Shown here one piece after another: positions 1 to 6,277 of a stretch of DNA of 8,435 nt; position 1 is the first letter of the stretch, and every line of letters begins with the position of its first letter. Location: the NCBI GenBank assembly GCA_031288005.1, contig JAITSE010000086.1, forward strand, positions 1-8,435. The letters run 5' to 3'. A program made the position numbers and the translations under genes. Below the pieces are notes generated by a model, which saw nothing but the letters and a program-made list of their open reading frames with translations, had not been told where the DNA came from and did no database searches. Source of the DNA: Treponema sp. (lineage in GTDB: Bacteria; Spirochaetota; Spirochaetia; Treponematales; Breznakiellaceae).

Positions 1-123
1 TAAAATCCTCCAAACCAATTATTTTCAAACGGCCATACGTCCGCTTTAAATTATTCGTTTATATAAACCCAAGCATCCGCCACGAATGGAAACGCCGGAT
101 AAAATTGTCAGCTTATGAAACTT
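1..123 (-). promoter_or_regulatory. Leader and ribosome binding site of a gene starting just left of the window
   Basis: Read on the minus strand, this is the transcribed leader predicted from the promoter at 130-158. It ends with a clear Shine-Dalgarno GGAGG (11 down to 7) followed by ATTTTA, so a start codon is expected within a few bases beyond the left edge. The leader holds a perfect 12-bp palindrome, GTTTATATAAAC (57-68). It also holds a possible hairpin at 28-47, with stem AAGCGG-A-C / G-G-CCGTTT around a GTAT loop, one mismatch and one G-U pair. No upstream reading frame is evident. The gene itself is not visible, so its function is unknown. Confidence 0.5.
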
Positions 124-129
124 GCAAAT

Positions 130-158
130 ATTATAAAACCATGCCAATAATCAGTCAA
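130..158 (-). promoter_or_regulatory. Strong sigma-70-type promoter for a gene left of the window
   Basis: The minus strand reads TTGACT (158-153), a 17-base spacer, then TATAAT (135-130). This is a 5/6 match for the -35 box, a 6/6 match for the -10 box, and the ideal spacing. Upstream of the -35 box lie A/T tracts (roughly 160-180, A-runs on the minus strand) that resemble an UP element. The predicted transcription start is near 123. The promoter lies 188 bases beyond the stop of the upstream minus-strand gene, so the unseen gene probably has its own transcript. Confidence 0.75.
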
Positions 159-345
159 GCGTTTTTCTTAAATTTTTTTTACAGAAATTATAAAATTAAC
201 TATTCAAATGATGACGATTGATGCAGTAATTTTGAATTATAATCAACCATACCCCGGTCCCGGTGCAGAGGCGCAAACAAGTTTACAGCGGTGCATTAAA
301 AACTCTCAGGGAAATAAAAAGCGGAGTCGTTATAAATTTAGATCG
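159..345. other. AT-rich intergenic stretch, no gene seen
   Basis: This is the region between the stop of the SPOR-domain gene (minus strand) and the promoter at 130-158. Open frames on the plus strand here have no ribosome binding site and no recognisable content. No GC-rich hairpin followed by a T-run was found on the minus strand, so no intrinsic terminator for the SPOR gene could be identified. The only small repeat seen is CGGTGCA, present at about 261 and 290. Confidence 0.5.
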
Positions 346-1491
346 TTATTCCTGTCTTATCACGACTTCGCGTATACCCAATGCGCCAAGCTGTTGGATT
401 AGACCTTCCATCTGCCGGGCAGCTATGCCAGGAATAACTACCCGCAAATTCTGACCGTACTGTTCGTAACCAGGACTCAAGCCTATACGGATCAAAGATT
501 CTGCGGCGGCCTGAGCGTTTTTGGGATTTGCGTAGGAACCCACCTGTACCCGATATATGCCATTGCCTGCGGGATCTGGCATACGAGGCTTAACCACCAC
601 GGCGGACACCTCTGCCGGAGTCCGGGGTACAGTATAAACGGCTGCCGGGGTCTCGGGTTGGACATATACCTGCTGGGGCAAAACCTGAAGCTGAACCGCA
701 GGAGAGGAAGACGTATAAACCGTCACCGGACCCTGATCTTTCGTAGAAGAAGGCGCTGTAGAAACCGTCACCGACATTTGCTGCTGTTGAACAGGAGACG
801 ACTGGGGCTGAACCTGACGATATGCTGGAACGCTGCTATACACTACCTGGGAAGGTGAAGAATAAATCACAGAACTCTGAGCAGCCGGGCATGAGGACTG
901 AATCTGAGGTTTAGTTTGAACTGGGCTTACTTGGGTCCTAACCGGTACAACAGGTGCAAGCAATACCTTGTCCGGCACGGAAGGCGGACACGGAATGGAA
1001 ATTCCCGCCGGTTGAACAAGCGGCTGGCTGTAAACCTGGGCCGGAGCTGCTTTGGGCGCCAACGTAATGGTATTATATATGACAACCGGAGCGGATGCCG
1101 CTGCGGGAGCCGGAGGTTCTGGAGCAGGAGTTGGCACGGGAGCGGCAGCCGCAGCTACTTCTTCACGGTAAACCTCAATGCTTACCGGCGTTGTCCCCGA
1201 AGAATTCATTTCCAATTGCGCCGCAACGCCCCTAGAAAGATCAATAACCCGCGTCCCCGAAGCGGGTATACGGCCAGTTACCGTAACGATAAGTTCTTTT
1301 CCGTTTGTAGTATTGACTACTTTTAGCTTGGTTCCCATGGATAGGCTGGGGTGGGAAGCCACAAGTTGATCCGTATTAAGCTCCGCAGTTGCGCCGCCGC
1401 TTTGCCGAAAACTCCTTAGACTCTGAGCCAGCATAAAACTATTTAACGTCAATCCGGTGAGAAATAAAGCAATTATCCGTTTCAATACCAT
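346..1491 (-). CDS. Exported RlpA-like double-psi beta-barrel protein with C-terminal SPOR domain
   Basis: This 381-residue protein is probably periplasmic and binds septal peptidoglycan. Residues 1-23 form a signal peptide (KR, hydrophobic core, cleavage near LA|QS) with no lipobox cysteine. Residues about 30-108 match the second part of the RlpA double-psi barrel: ASHPSLSMGTKLKVVN, then RVIDLS. His47 and a Glu (Glu37) align with conserved RlpA residues. The usual NDRGP motif is TGRIP here (72-76), so the conserved Asp is Gly73, and the N-terminal SWYG-type motif is absent. Residues 112-308 are a linker rich in Pro, Val, Gln and Ser. Residues 309-381 are a SPOR domain (YRVQVGSYANPKNAQ; NLRVVIPG), which in known proteins binds glycan strands lacking stem peptides. 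The start has a strong SD, AGGGGG, 5 bases upstream. The family call is fairly sure; lytic transglycosylase activity is doubtful. It appears to be transcribed from its own promoter. Confidence 0.85.
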   Translation of the reverse strand: MVLKRIIALFLTGLTLNSFMLAQSLRSFRQSGGATAELNTDQLVASHPSLSMGTKLKVVNTTNGKELIVTVTGRIPASGTRVIDLSRGVAAQLEMNSSGTTPVSIEVYREEVAAAAAPVPTPAPEPPAPAAASAPVVIYNTITLAPKAAPAQVYSQPLVQPAGISIPCPPSVPDKVLLAPVVPVRTQVSPVQTKPQIQSSCPAAQSSVIYSSPSQVVYSSVPAYRQVQPQSSPVQQQQMSVTVSTAPSSTKDQGPVTVYTSSSPAVQLQVLPQQVYVQPETPAAVYTVPRTPAEVSAVVVKPRMPDPAGNGIYRVQVGSYANPKNAQAAAESLIRIGLSPGYEQYGQNLRVVIPGIAARQMEGLIQQLGALGIREVVIRQE

Positions 1492-1537
1492 ACTATCCCC
1501 CTCCCACTCCTGTTAATATGCTTACTCCTGGCCTTAA

Positions 1538-1566
1538 ATCTTAATCGCGGTTAATCTTTTGGTCAA
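1538..1566 (-). promoter_or_regulatory. Candidate promoter of the RlpA-like/SPOR gene
   Basis: The minus strand reads TTGACC (1566-1561), 17 bases, then TAAGAT (1543-1538). This is 5/6 and 4/6 of the sigma-70 consensus at the ideal spacing, and it would give a leader of about 40 bases. A second -35-like TTGACA lies just upstream (1580-1575) without a good -10 box at the right distance. Another possible but weaker promoter is TTGAAA-N17-TAAAGT further upstream, in the 1630-1665 region. The rest of the 298-base gap between this gene and the phosphorylase gene shows no gene. Confidence 0.4.
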
Positions 1567-1740
1567 TTTCCGGTTGTCAAATCAATTGTATACATCTTGG
1601 GGGCAATTAGTAACAATACAAATTCAAAATGACTTTAACAGATGTTTATATTATTTTCAAGACCCTTTAACCAAAAATTCACAATTTGCCCGAATTTTTG
1701 CCATAAAAGCATACCAAGAGGGTAATGGATGCTTCGGCAG

Positions 1741-1756
1741 AGACGCTTTCGCGTTT
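1741..1756. repeat. Small hairpin downstream of the phosphorylase gene
   Basis: AGACGC and GCGTTT flank a TTTC loop, giving a 6-bp stem with one G-U pair. On the minus strand the loop is GAAA, a GNRA-type tetraloop. It lies 34 bases beyond the phosphorylase stop codon. No U-run follows on the minus strand, so it is not a classic intrinsic terminator. It could protect or mark the mRNA 3' end. Confidence 0.3.
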
Positions 1757-1789
1757 TAGAAAAAGTCAACCTTTTTTAGGGTAAGGAGA

Positions 1790-4336
1790 CTATTCCCATT
1801 TAACAAAACCCGTCCTGTAGGGGTGTACTAAAGCCGTGTGTTTGGGAAGAATACGGACCGTATGTCCCTGCCAACCGGTATCGGCACATTCGACCCTGAC
1901 ATAATAACGGTAAATATTTTCTTTCTTGGACATGGCCTTCATCTCCGCAGTGCGGGCATTCACAATTTCCCTGGTCTGGGTTGATACGGAACCATGATAA
2001 AGCTCAATGCAGAGTTCGTCTGGGGACATAACCCCCAATTCAAGGTAGGCCGTTACCATAAGAGAATCTCCTCGCTGCATCACCGGCTTCGCGTTGGACT
2101 CAATACTTACAATCTTAATAGCGTCCCAGGACTGTTTAAGCTTGTTAAGATATGCGGCAAGAGATTTAGCTTCCGCATAATCATCCTTGGTCATACGGTG
2201 GTAGTTCTTTAAGGCCGGAAAATAGAACAGATTCGAATAATCCATGAGCATACGATGGCTTGACATTGACTGCCCTATTGTCCGCATACAGCGTTTCATC
2301 CGCCGAATCCATTCCCTGGGAAGGCCGTCCCTGCCCCGCTGATAAAAGAGGGGTATAATCTCCCGCTCCAAGAGATCGTAGAGGGCCTTGCTTTCAACTT
2401 CGTCTTGAAGGTTTGTATCCTCATATTCCTCCCCTTGACCTATAGCCCAGCCGACTTCCGGGTTATAAGCTTCGTCCCACCAGCCATCCAAAACGGAACA
2501 GTTAAGCACCCCATTCATGGAGGCTTTCATGCCGCTGGTGCCGGAGGCTTCCAGAGGCCGCCTGGGGGTGTTGAGCCAAAGATCCGCCCCCGCGGTAAGG
2601 TAGCGGGCCATAGACATATCATAATTTTCCAGGAAGATGATACGGCTTTCCACATCGTATTGCTCGGCGAAGTGGATAATGCTTTTGATGAGTTCCTTGC
2701 CGGGCATATCCATAGGGTGGGCTTTCCCGGCGAAGATGAGTTGAATGGGCCGTTCCTTGTCCTTCAGCAGCCGGATCAGCCGCTCCGGGTCCCGGAGGAG
2801 GAGATTCCCCCGCTTGTATGTGGCGAAGCGGCGGGCAAAAGCAATGGTCAGGGCGTAAGGAGACAGAGCATCCTCAGCCTGCTGTATGCGGCGCTCCACA
2901 GCGCCGTTTCGTTTCAGGTTTTCCCTGATACGCTCCCGGGCAAAGGCCACAAGCCGTTCCCGGCGGCGTTCATGGGTACGCCAAAGTTCTTCATCGGAAA
3001 TCCGGTCCATGCGGTCCCAAATAGCCAGGTCTGTCGGCTCATCGTAAAAATGGGGGCCAAAGTACCGGTCCAAAAGTTCGCTCATATTGTTGGACACCCA
3101 GGTCCTGGGATGAACCCCGTTTGTTACATGCCCTATAGGTACTTCATCCAGGGGAAGACCGGGCCAGAGGCCCTTCCACATCTTTCTGGATACCTCTCCG
3201 TGAAGAGCGGATACGCCGTTGGCATAAGCCGCCAGCTTGAGAGCCAGGATCGTCATACAAAAACTTTCGTGATCGTCGTAAGGATGTTCCCGGCCCAGGC
3301 TGAGAAAATCATACCAAGAGATTCCCAGAATCTGAGTCCATGAACGGAAGTATTTTTCCATGAGGGCGATATCAAACCGTTCATTCCCTGCGGGGACCGG
3401 AGTATGCGTTGTAAAGATATTGGTCGGCCATACCGCTTCTCTGGCTTCCTCAAACGTAAAGCCCCGCTCGGTCATTATTTCCCGGATTCGCTCCAGGCCC
3501 AGAAAAGCCGCGTGGCCTTCGTTCATGTGGGCCGCCACGGGAATAATCCCCAGCGCGCGAAGCGCCCTGATCCCGCCTATCCCCAAAAATATCTCCTGCT
3601 GGATACGGGTTTCCTTGTCCCCGCCGTAAAGCGCGGAAGTAATGCTGCGAAAATCCTGGGGATTATCTTCAATGTTGGTATCGAGAAGAAAGAGAGAAGA
3701 ACGCCCCACCTTGACTTCCCATATCTGGGCCGCCGCCTTGCGCCCCGCCAAATCGACAGAAATCTTTATTGGAATCCCCGATCTGTCTGTTTTCAAAGTT
3801 ACCGGCATATTGTACCAGTCGTTTTCTGGGTAGCTCTCCTGCTGAAAGCCATCGGCGTTGAGGTATTGCCGGAAATAACCCTGCCGGTACAGAAGCCCAA
3901 TGCCCACGAGAGGCAGCCCCATATCGGAAGAAGTCTTCATGTGGTCCCCGGAAAGCATACCAAGGCCGCCGGAATATATAGGCAGGGAAATATCCATGCC
4001 GTATTCCATAGAGAAATAAGCGACAACCTCTTTCTTTGAACCCCGCCCGCGGTACCAGGTTTCACCCTTCTTGTACTTCAGAAAGCGGTCATAAATTTCC
4101 TTGAGAGCCGCTAAATAGGAGTCGTCCCTGGCGACCTCCTCAAGCCGTTTCTGACTCACCATGCCCAAAGCCCGCACGGGATTCTGCTGGGAATGCAGCC
4201 ACACATCATAATCCAAACGGATAAAAAGCTCAACTGCATCAAAATTCCAGGAGAGCCAAAGATTCCTGGCAATCTCGTCCAAAGGTTTCAGGGAATGGGG
4301 AAGTTTAGGTTTAACCGTATATGTGGAAAGGTTCAT
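1790..4336 (-). CDS. glgP: Alpha-glucan (glycogen/maltodextrin) phosphorylase, GT35
   Basis: This 848-residue cytoplasmic enzyme splits terminal alpha-1,4-glucose from glucans with phosphate, giving glucose-1-phosphate. The N-terminus (NLWLSW at 25-30) is the DUF3417-type region of the bacterial/archaeal phosphorylase subfamily, not the long muscle/E. coli type. Conserved blocks follow in order: AYFSMEYG (106-113), YSGGLGMLSGDH (121-132), HMNEGHAAF (270-278), FTTHTPVPAGNERF (308-321), GHVTNGVHPRTW (402-413), FARRFATYKR (500-509) and FAGKAHP (535-541). The cofactor motif EASGTSGMK places the pyridoxal-phosphate Schiff-base lysine at Lys604. Residues from about 735 form a C-terminal beta-rich domain typical of this subfamily. 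The ATG is the only usable start, because a TAA lies in frame four codons upstream. No Shine-Dalgarno is suitably placed, which fits a leaderless mRNA (see the promoter at 4343-4371). It is divergent from the GH13 gene. Confidence 0.95.
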   Translation of the reverse strand: MNLSTYTVKPKLPHSLKPLDEIARNLWLSWNFDAVELFIRLDYDVWLHSQQNPVRALGMVSQKRLEEVARDDSYLAALKEIYDRFLKYKKGETWYRGRGSKKEVVAYFSMEYGMDISLPIYSGGLGMLSGDHMKTSSDMGLPLVGIGLLYRQGYFRQYLNADGFQQESYPENDWYNMPVTLKTDRSGIPIKISVDLAGRKAAAQIWEVKVGRSSLFLLDTNIEDNPQDFRSITSALYGGDKETRIQQEIFLGIGGIRALRALGIIPVAAHMNEGHAAFLGLERIREIMTERGFTFEEAREAVWPTNIFTTHTPVPAGNERFDIALMEKYFRSWTQILGISWYDFLSLGREHPYDDHESFCMTILALKLAAYANGVSALHGEVSRKMWKGLWPGLPLDEVPIGHVTNGVHPRTWVSNNMSELLDRYFGPHFYDEPTDLAIWDRMDRISDEELWRTHERRRERLVAFARERIRENLKRNGAVERRIQQAEDALSPYALTIAFARRFATYKRGNLLLRDPERLIRLLKDKERPIQLIFAGKAHPMDMPGKELIKSIIHFAEQYDVESRIIFLENYDMSMARYLTAGADLWLNTPRRPLEASGTSGMKASMNGVLNCSVLDGWWDEAYNPEVGWAIGQGEEYEDTNLQDEVESKALYDLLEREIIPLFYQRGRDGLPREWIRRMKRCMRTIGQSMSSHRMLMDYSNLFYFPALKNYHRMTKDDYAEAKSLAAYLNKLKQSWDAIKIVSIESNAKPVMQRGDSLMVTAYLELGVMSPDELCIELYHGSVSTQTREIVNARTAEMKAMSKKENIYRYYVRVECADTGWQGHTVRILPKHTALVHPYRTGFVKWE

Positions 4337-4342
4337 ATAGCA

Positions 4343-4371
4343 ATTTTATGCTTCCTGACTAATTATGTCAA
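4343..4371 (-). promoter_or_regulatory. Near-consensus phosphorylase promoter, predicted leaderless start
   Basis: The minus strand reads TTGACA (4371-4366), a 17-base spacer, then TAAAAT (4348-4343). This is 6/6 and 5/6 of the sigma-70 consensus. Only six bases (TGCTAT) separate the -10 box from the ATG at 4336, so a normal start point falls on or next to the A of the start codon. The palindrome TCAATTGA (4368-4375) overlaps the -35 box and may be a protein site. Confidence 0.7.
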
Positions 4372-4374
4372 TTG

Positions 4375-4400
4375 AGCTTTTCCAAAAGCTGAAGTTTTGG
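4375..4400. promoter_or_regulatory. Overlapping inverted repeats between divergent glucan genes, candidate operator
   Basis: AGCTTTT-CC-AAAAGCT (4375-4390) is a perfect 7-bp inverted repeat. It overlaps a second pair, CCAAAA (4382-4387) and TTTTGG (4395-4400). The centre of the first lies about 46 bases upstream of the predicted phosphorylase start point, a typical place for an activator or for a repressor acting on divergent promoters. The regulator is unknown, and no convincing sigma-70 promoter was found for the plus-strand gene here. Confidence 0.4.
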
Positions 4401-4438
4401 AGCGGCTTCATGTAACAATCACAAAAAGCGAAGGCATT

Positions 4439-4477
4439 GAAACAGAGCGTAACCCGCGGGCCAGAGGCTCTTGTTTC
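4439..4477 (+). promoter_or_regulatory. Stem-loop upstream of the GH13 gene
   Basis: GAAACAGAGC (4439-4448) pairs with GCTCTTGTTTC (4467-4477) over 10 bp with a single bulged T. The loop contains the 8-bp palindrome CCCGCGGG (4453-4460). The structure ends 34 bases before the chosen GH13 start codon, outside the ribosome binding site, and no T-run follows. It may be a leader structure or an operator; the sequence does not decide. Confidence 0.4.
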
Positions 4478-4500
4478 AGCATCCGGCGATTAAATTATGA

Positions 4501-4506
4501 GGGAGG
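4501..4506 (+). promoter_or_regulatory. Ribosome binding site that sets the GH13 start
   Basis: GGGAGG lies 5 bases before the ATG at 4512. An in-frame ATG at 4497 overlaps the GAGGGAGG tract and has no Shine-Dalgarno of its own, so 4512 is preferred. The protein then begins MAAWWKERVVYQIYPRSF, as relatives do. Confidence 0.75.
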
Positions 4507-4511
4507 CTGCT

Positions 4512-6272
4512 ATGGCGGCGTGGTGGAAAGAGCGGGTTGTTTATCAGATCTACCCCAGGAGTTTTCAGGATTCCAACGGCGATGGGATTGGGGACATCCC
4601 AGGGATCATTTCACGGCTGGATGCGCTTAAGGATTTGGGCGCGGGGATTATCTGGTTGTCGCCGGTGTACCCCTCGCCGGACGCGGATAACGGCTACGAC
4701 ATCAGCGATTACCGGGACATAGACCCCAGGTTCGGGACGATGACGGATATGGAGGCCCTGATTGAGGAGGCGGGGAAGCGGGACATCAAGATCGTCATGG
4801 ATTTGGTGATCAACCATACCTCTGACGAGCATGAGTGGTTCCAAAAGAGCCGGGACCCGGCAAGCGAATACCGGGATTACTACATCTGGCAGCCGCCGAA
4901 GCCAGGAGGGGGCCTGCCGAATAACTGGCGGGGGTTCTTCGTGGAGGATGCCTGGGAGTTTGACCCGCGAAGCGGCGAGTACTACCTGCACTTGTTCCAC
5001 AAGAAGCAGCCGGATTTGAACTACAAGAATCCCAAGGTGATTGAAGAGATAAAAGGCATCCTGCGGTTCTGGCTGGACAAGGGAGTGGCGGGGTTCCGGT
5101 GCGATGTGATAAACGTGCTGTACAAGACAAGCCTTGCGAACGGGAAGGGCGGGATCCTGCCGGGTCTTGAGCGGTATAAGTGCCAGGAGGGGAATCACGA
5201 GATTCTGCGAGAACTCAGGCGGGATGTACTGGATGCCTATGACTGCTTTACCGTGGGGGAATCGGTGATGGTGGACCTGGACGAGGCGAAGCTGCTGTGT
5301 GGCGAGGATCGGCATGAACTCAACATGGTGTTCTACTTCGAACATCTGGAGGTGGACCGGCGGGTGGCCAAGTACATCCCCAAGCGGTTCAAGGCGGCAA
5401 AGCTCCTTGAGGTCCTGACTAAATGGCAGCAGGGGCTTGAGTGGAACGCGGTTTACCTGGAGAATCACGACCAGAGCCGCATCGTGTCCCATTACGGCGA
5501 TGACCGGGCGTATTGGGAGCGGAGCGCCAAACTGCTGGCGGTTTTGGAGCTGACTCTGCGGGGGACGCCCTTCATCTACCAGGGGCAGGAGATAGGGATG
5601 ACGAACTTCGACTTTACGGGCTTTGAGCAGTTGAACGATGTGGAGTCCCTCAACATGAACGCCCTCCTCAAGCGCCGCCATGTTCCCGCGGGCCTTAGGT
5701 GGAAGTGGATCCGCGCGGCCTCCCGGGACAACGCCCGGACGCCTATGCAGTGGTCCGTGCAATCCGAAGGGACCGAAGGTCCCTTCGGATTGCTAGGCAG
5801 TTTTGGATCAATGGTCCAAAACTGCACGACAGATGGCGCGGGCTTCACCACGGGGAAGCCCTGGCTGGGGATTAACGCGAACCACAGGCGGATCAACTAC
5901 GAAGCCCAGGCGGGCGATCCCGGCTCTGTACTGAGCTTCTACAAGAAGCTCATCGCGCTGCGCGCCTCAAGCGAAACCCTGAAGTACGCGCCCTTCACGC
6001 CGCGTTACGCGAAGGGTCAGGTCATCGCTTATGACCGGGAGGGAAAGGACGAAGTGTGGACGGCTATCCTCAATTTTTCGGGGAAGCGGGCGGACCTGGC
6101 CGGGGCGCTGCGGGCAGCCGGAGCGGACGATGACTGCGTGATAGCGGCGTCCAACACCGGAAGGACGGCTCTGACGGGCAGGCTTGAGCCCTGGGAAGCG
6201 CTGGTTCTGGCGCGCGCAAAGGCTTTGCGCTGCCCGGAACAACCGGCCAATTCCCCTCTTTCCTGTGGTTAA
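4512..6272 (+). CDS. GH13 alpha-glucosidase, oligo-1,6-glucosidase type, with in-frame palindrome insert
   Basis: This 586-residue cytoplasmic enzyme (no signal peptide) is expected to hydrolyse short alpha-glucosides. YQIYPRSF opens a TIM barrel. DSNGDGIGD (20-28) is the calcium-binding loop. GH13 region I is DLVINHT (97-103), and QPDLN (166-170) marks the oligo-1,6-glucosidase subgroup. Region II GFRCDVIN gives nucleophile Asp198, TVGES gives acid/base Glu250, and ENHDQSR gives Asp320. Val199 after the nucleophile is the residue linked to alpha-1,6 preference in this family. After NARTPMQW (407-414), relatives have a loop of about 4-6 residues before AGFTTGKPW; here there are 28, encoded by two palindromes. 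About 18 residues also extend past the usual C-terminal EPWEALVL. Relatives are near 555-560 residues. Composition looks more GC-rich than the neighbours by eye. Trehalose-6-phosphate hydrolase is an alternative substrate call. Confidence 0.9.
   Translation: MAAWWKERVVYQIYPRSFQDSNGDGIGDIPGIISRLDALKDLGAGIIWLSPVYPSPDADNGYDISDYRDIDPRFGTMTDMEALIEEAGKRDIKIVMDLVINHTSDEHEWFQKSRDPASEYRDYYIWQPPKPGGGLPNNWRGFFVEDAWEFDPRSGEYYLHLFHKKQPDLNYKNPKVIEEIKGILRFWLDKGVAGFRCDVINVLYKTSLANGKGGILPGLERYKCQEGNHEILRELRRDVLDAYDCFTVGESVMVDLDEAKLLCGEDRHELNMVFYFEHLEVDRRVAKYIPKRFKAAKLLEVLTKWQQGLEWNAVYLENHDQSRIVSHYGDDRAYWERSAKLLAVLELTLRGTPFIYQGQEIGMTNFDFTGFEQLNDVESLNMNALLKRRHVPAGLRWKWIRAASRDNARTPMQWSVQSEGTEGPFGLLGSFGSMVQNCTTDGAGFTTGKPWLGINANHRRINYEAQAGDPGSVLSFYKKLIALRASSETLKYAPFTPRYAKGQVIAYDREGKDEVWTAILNFSGKRADLAGALRAAGADDDCVIAASNTGRTALTGRLEPWEALVLARAKALRCPEQPANSPLSCG
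5759..5793. repeat. Perfect inverted repeat 1, 16-bp arms and 3-base loop
   Basis: The arm GCAATCCGAAGGGACC (5759-5774) and its exact complement (5778-5793) surround the loop GAA. In mRNA this would form a very stable hairpin within the coding sequence. It encodes part of the extra loop of the GH13 enzyme. Confidence 0.95.
5797..5825. repeat. Perfect inverted repeat 2, 11-bp arms
   Basis: GCAGTTTTGGA (5797-5807) and TCCAAAACTGC (5815-5825) are exact complements around TCAATGG. In RNA the stem can grow to 13 pairs with one G-U pair and a 3-base AAU loop. It follows repeat 1 after only three bases. Confidence 0.95.
6214..6230. repeat. Palindrome in the last codons of the GH13 gene
   Basis: GCGCAAAG (6214-6221) and CTTTGCGC (6223-6230) are exact complements around one G. 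As RNA this is a 6-bp stem with a 5-base loop. It encodes part of the C-terminal tail (ARAKALRC) lying beyond the usual end of the family, so it may be an added unit that displaced the original stop. Confidence 0.7.
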
Positions 6273-6277
6273 TGGGG

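Larger units (their letters stand above)
5756..5828. repeat. Composite palindromic element inside the GH13 gene
   Basis: The whole 73-bp segment begins CGTGCA (5756-5761) and ends TGCACG (5823-5828), a 6-bp terminal inverted repeat that encloses two perfect palindromes (5759-5793 and 5797-5825). It matches the part of the protein that relatives lack, keeps the frame open and contains no stop codon. CCGAAGG occurs at 5764 and 5773, and its complement CCTTCGG at 5782, spaced 9 bases apart. No target duplication could be defined with confidence. Confidence 0.7.

Noticed and set aside
208..402. Small plus-strand open frame over the end of the SPOR gene
   Set aside because: It has no Shine-Dalgarno, overlaps the SPOR domain codons in antisense, and has no recognisable content.
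2405..3343. A 312-residue open frame on the plus strand opposite the phosphorylase gene
   Set aside because: It is a shadow of the well-supported phosphorylase frame, with no recognisable domain and no ribosome binding site.
4611..5762. A 383-residue open frame on the minus strand opposite the GH13 gene
   Set aside because: It is the antisense shadow of a gene with all GH13 motifs. It has no family motif and biased, Pro/His/Arg-rich composition.
5756..5828. Frameshift or pseudogene in the GH13 gene
   Set aside because: The palindromic insert keeps the frame, has no stop, and all downstream conserved segments continue in the same frame.
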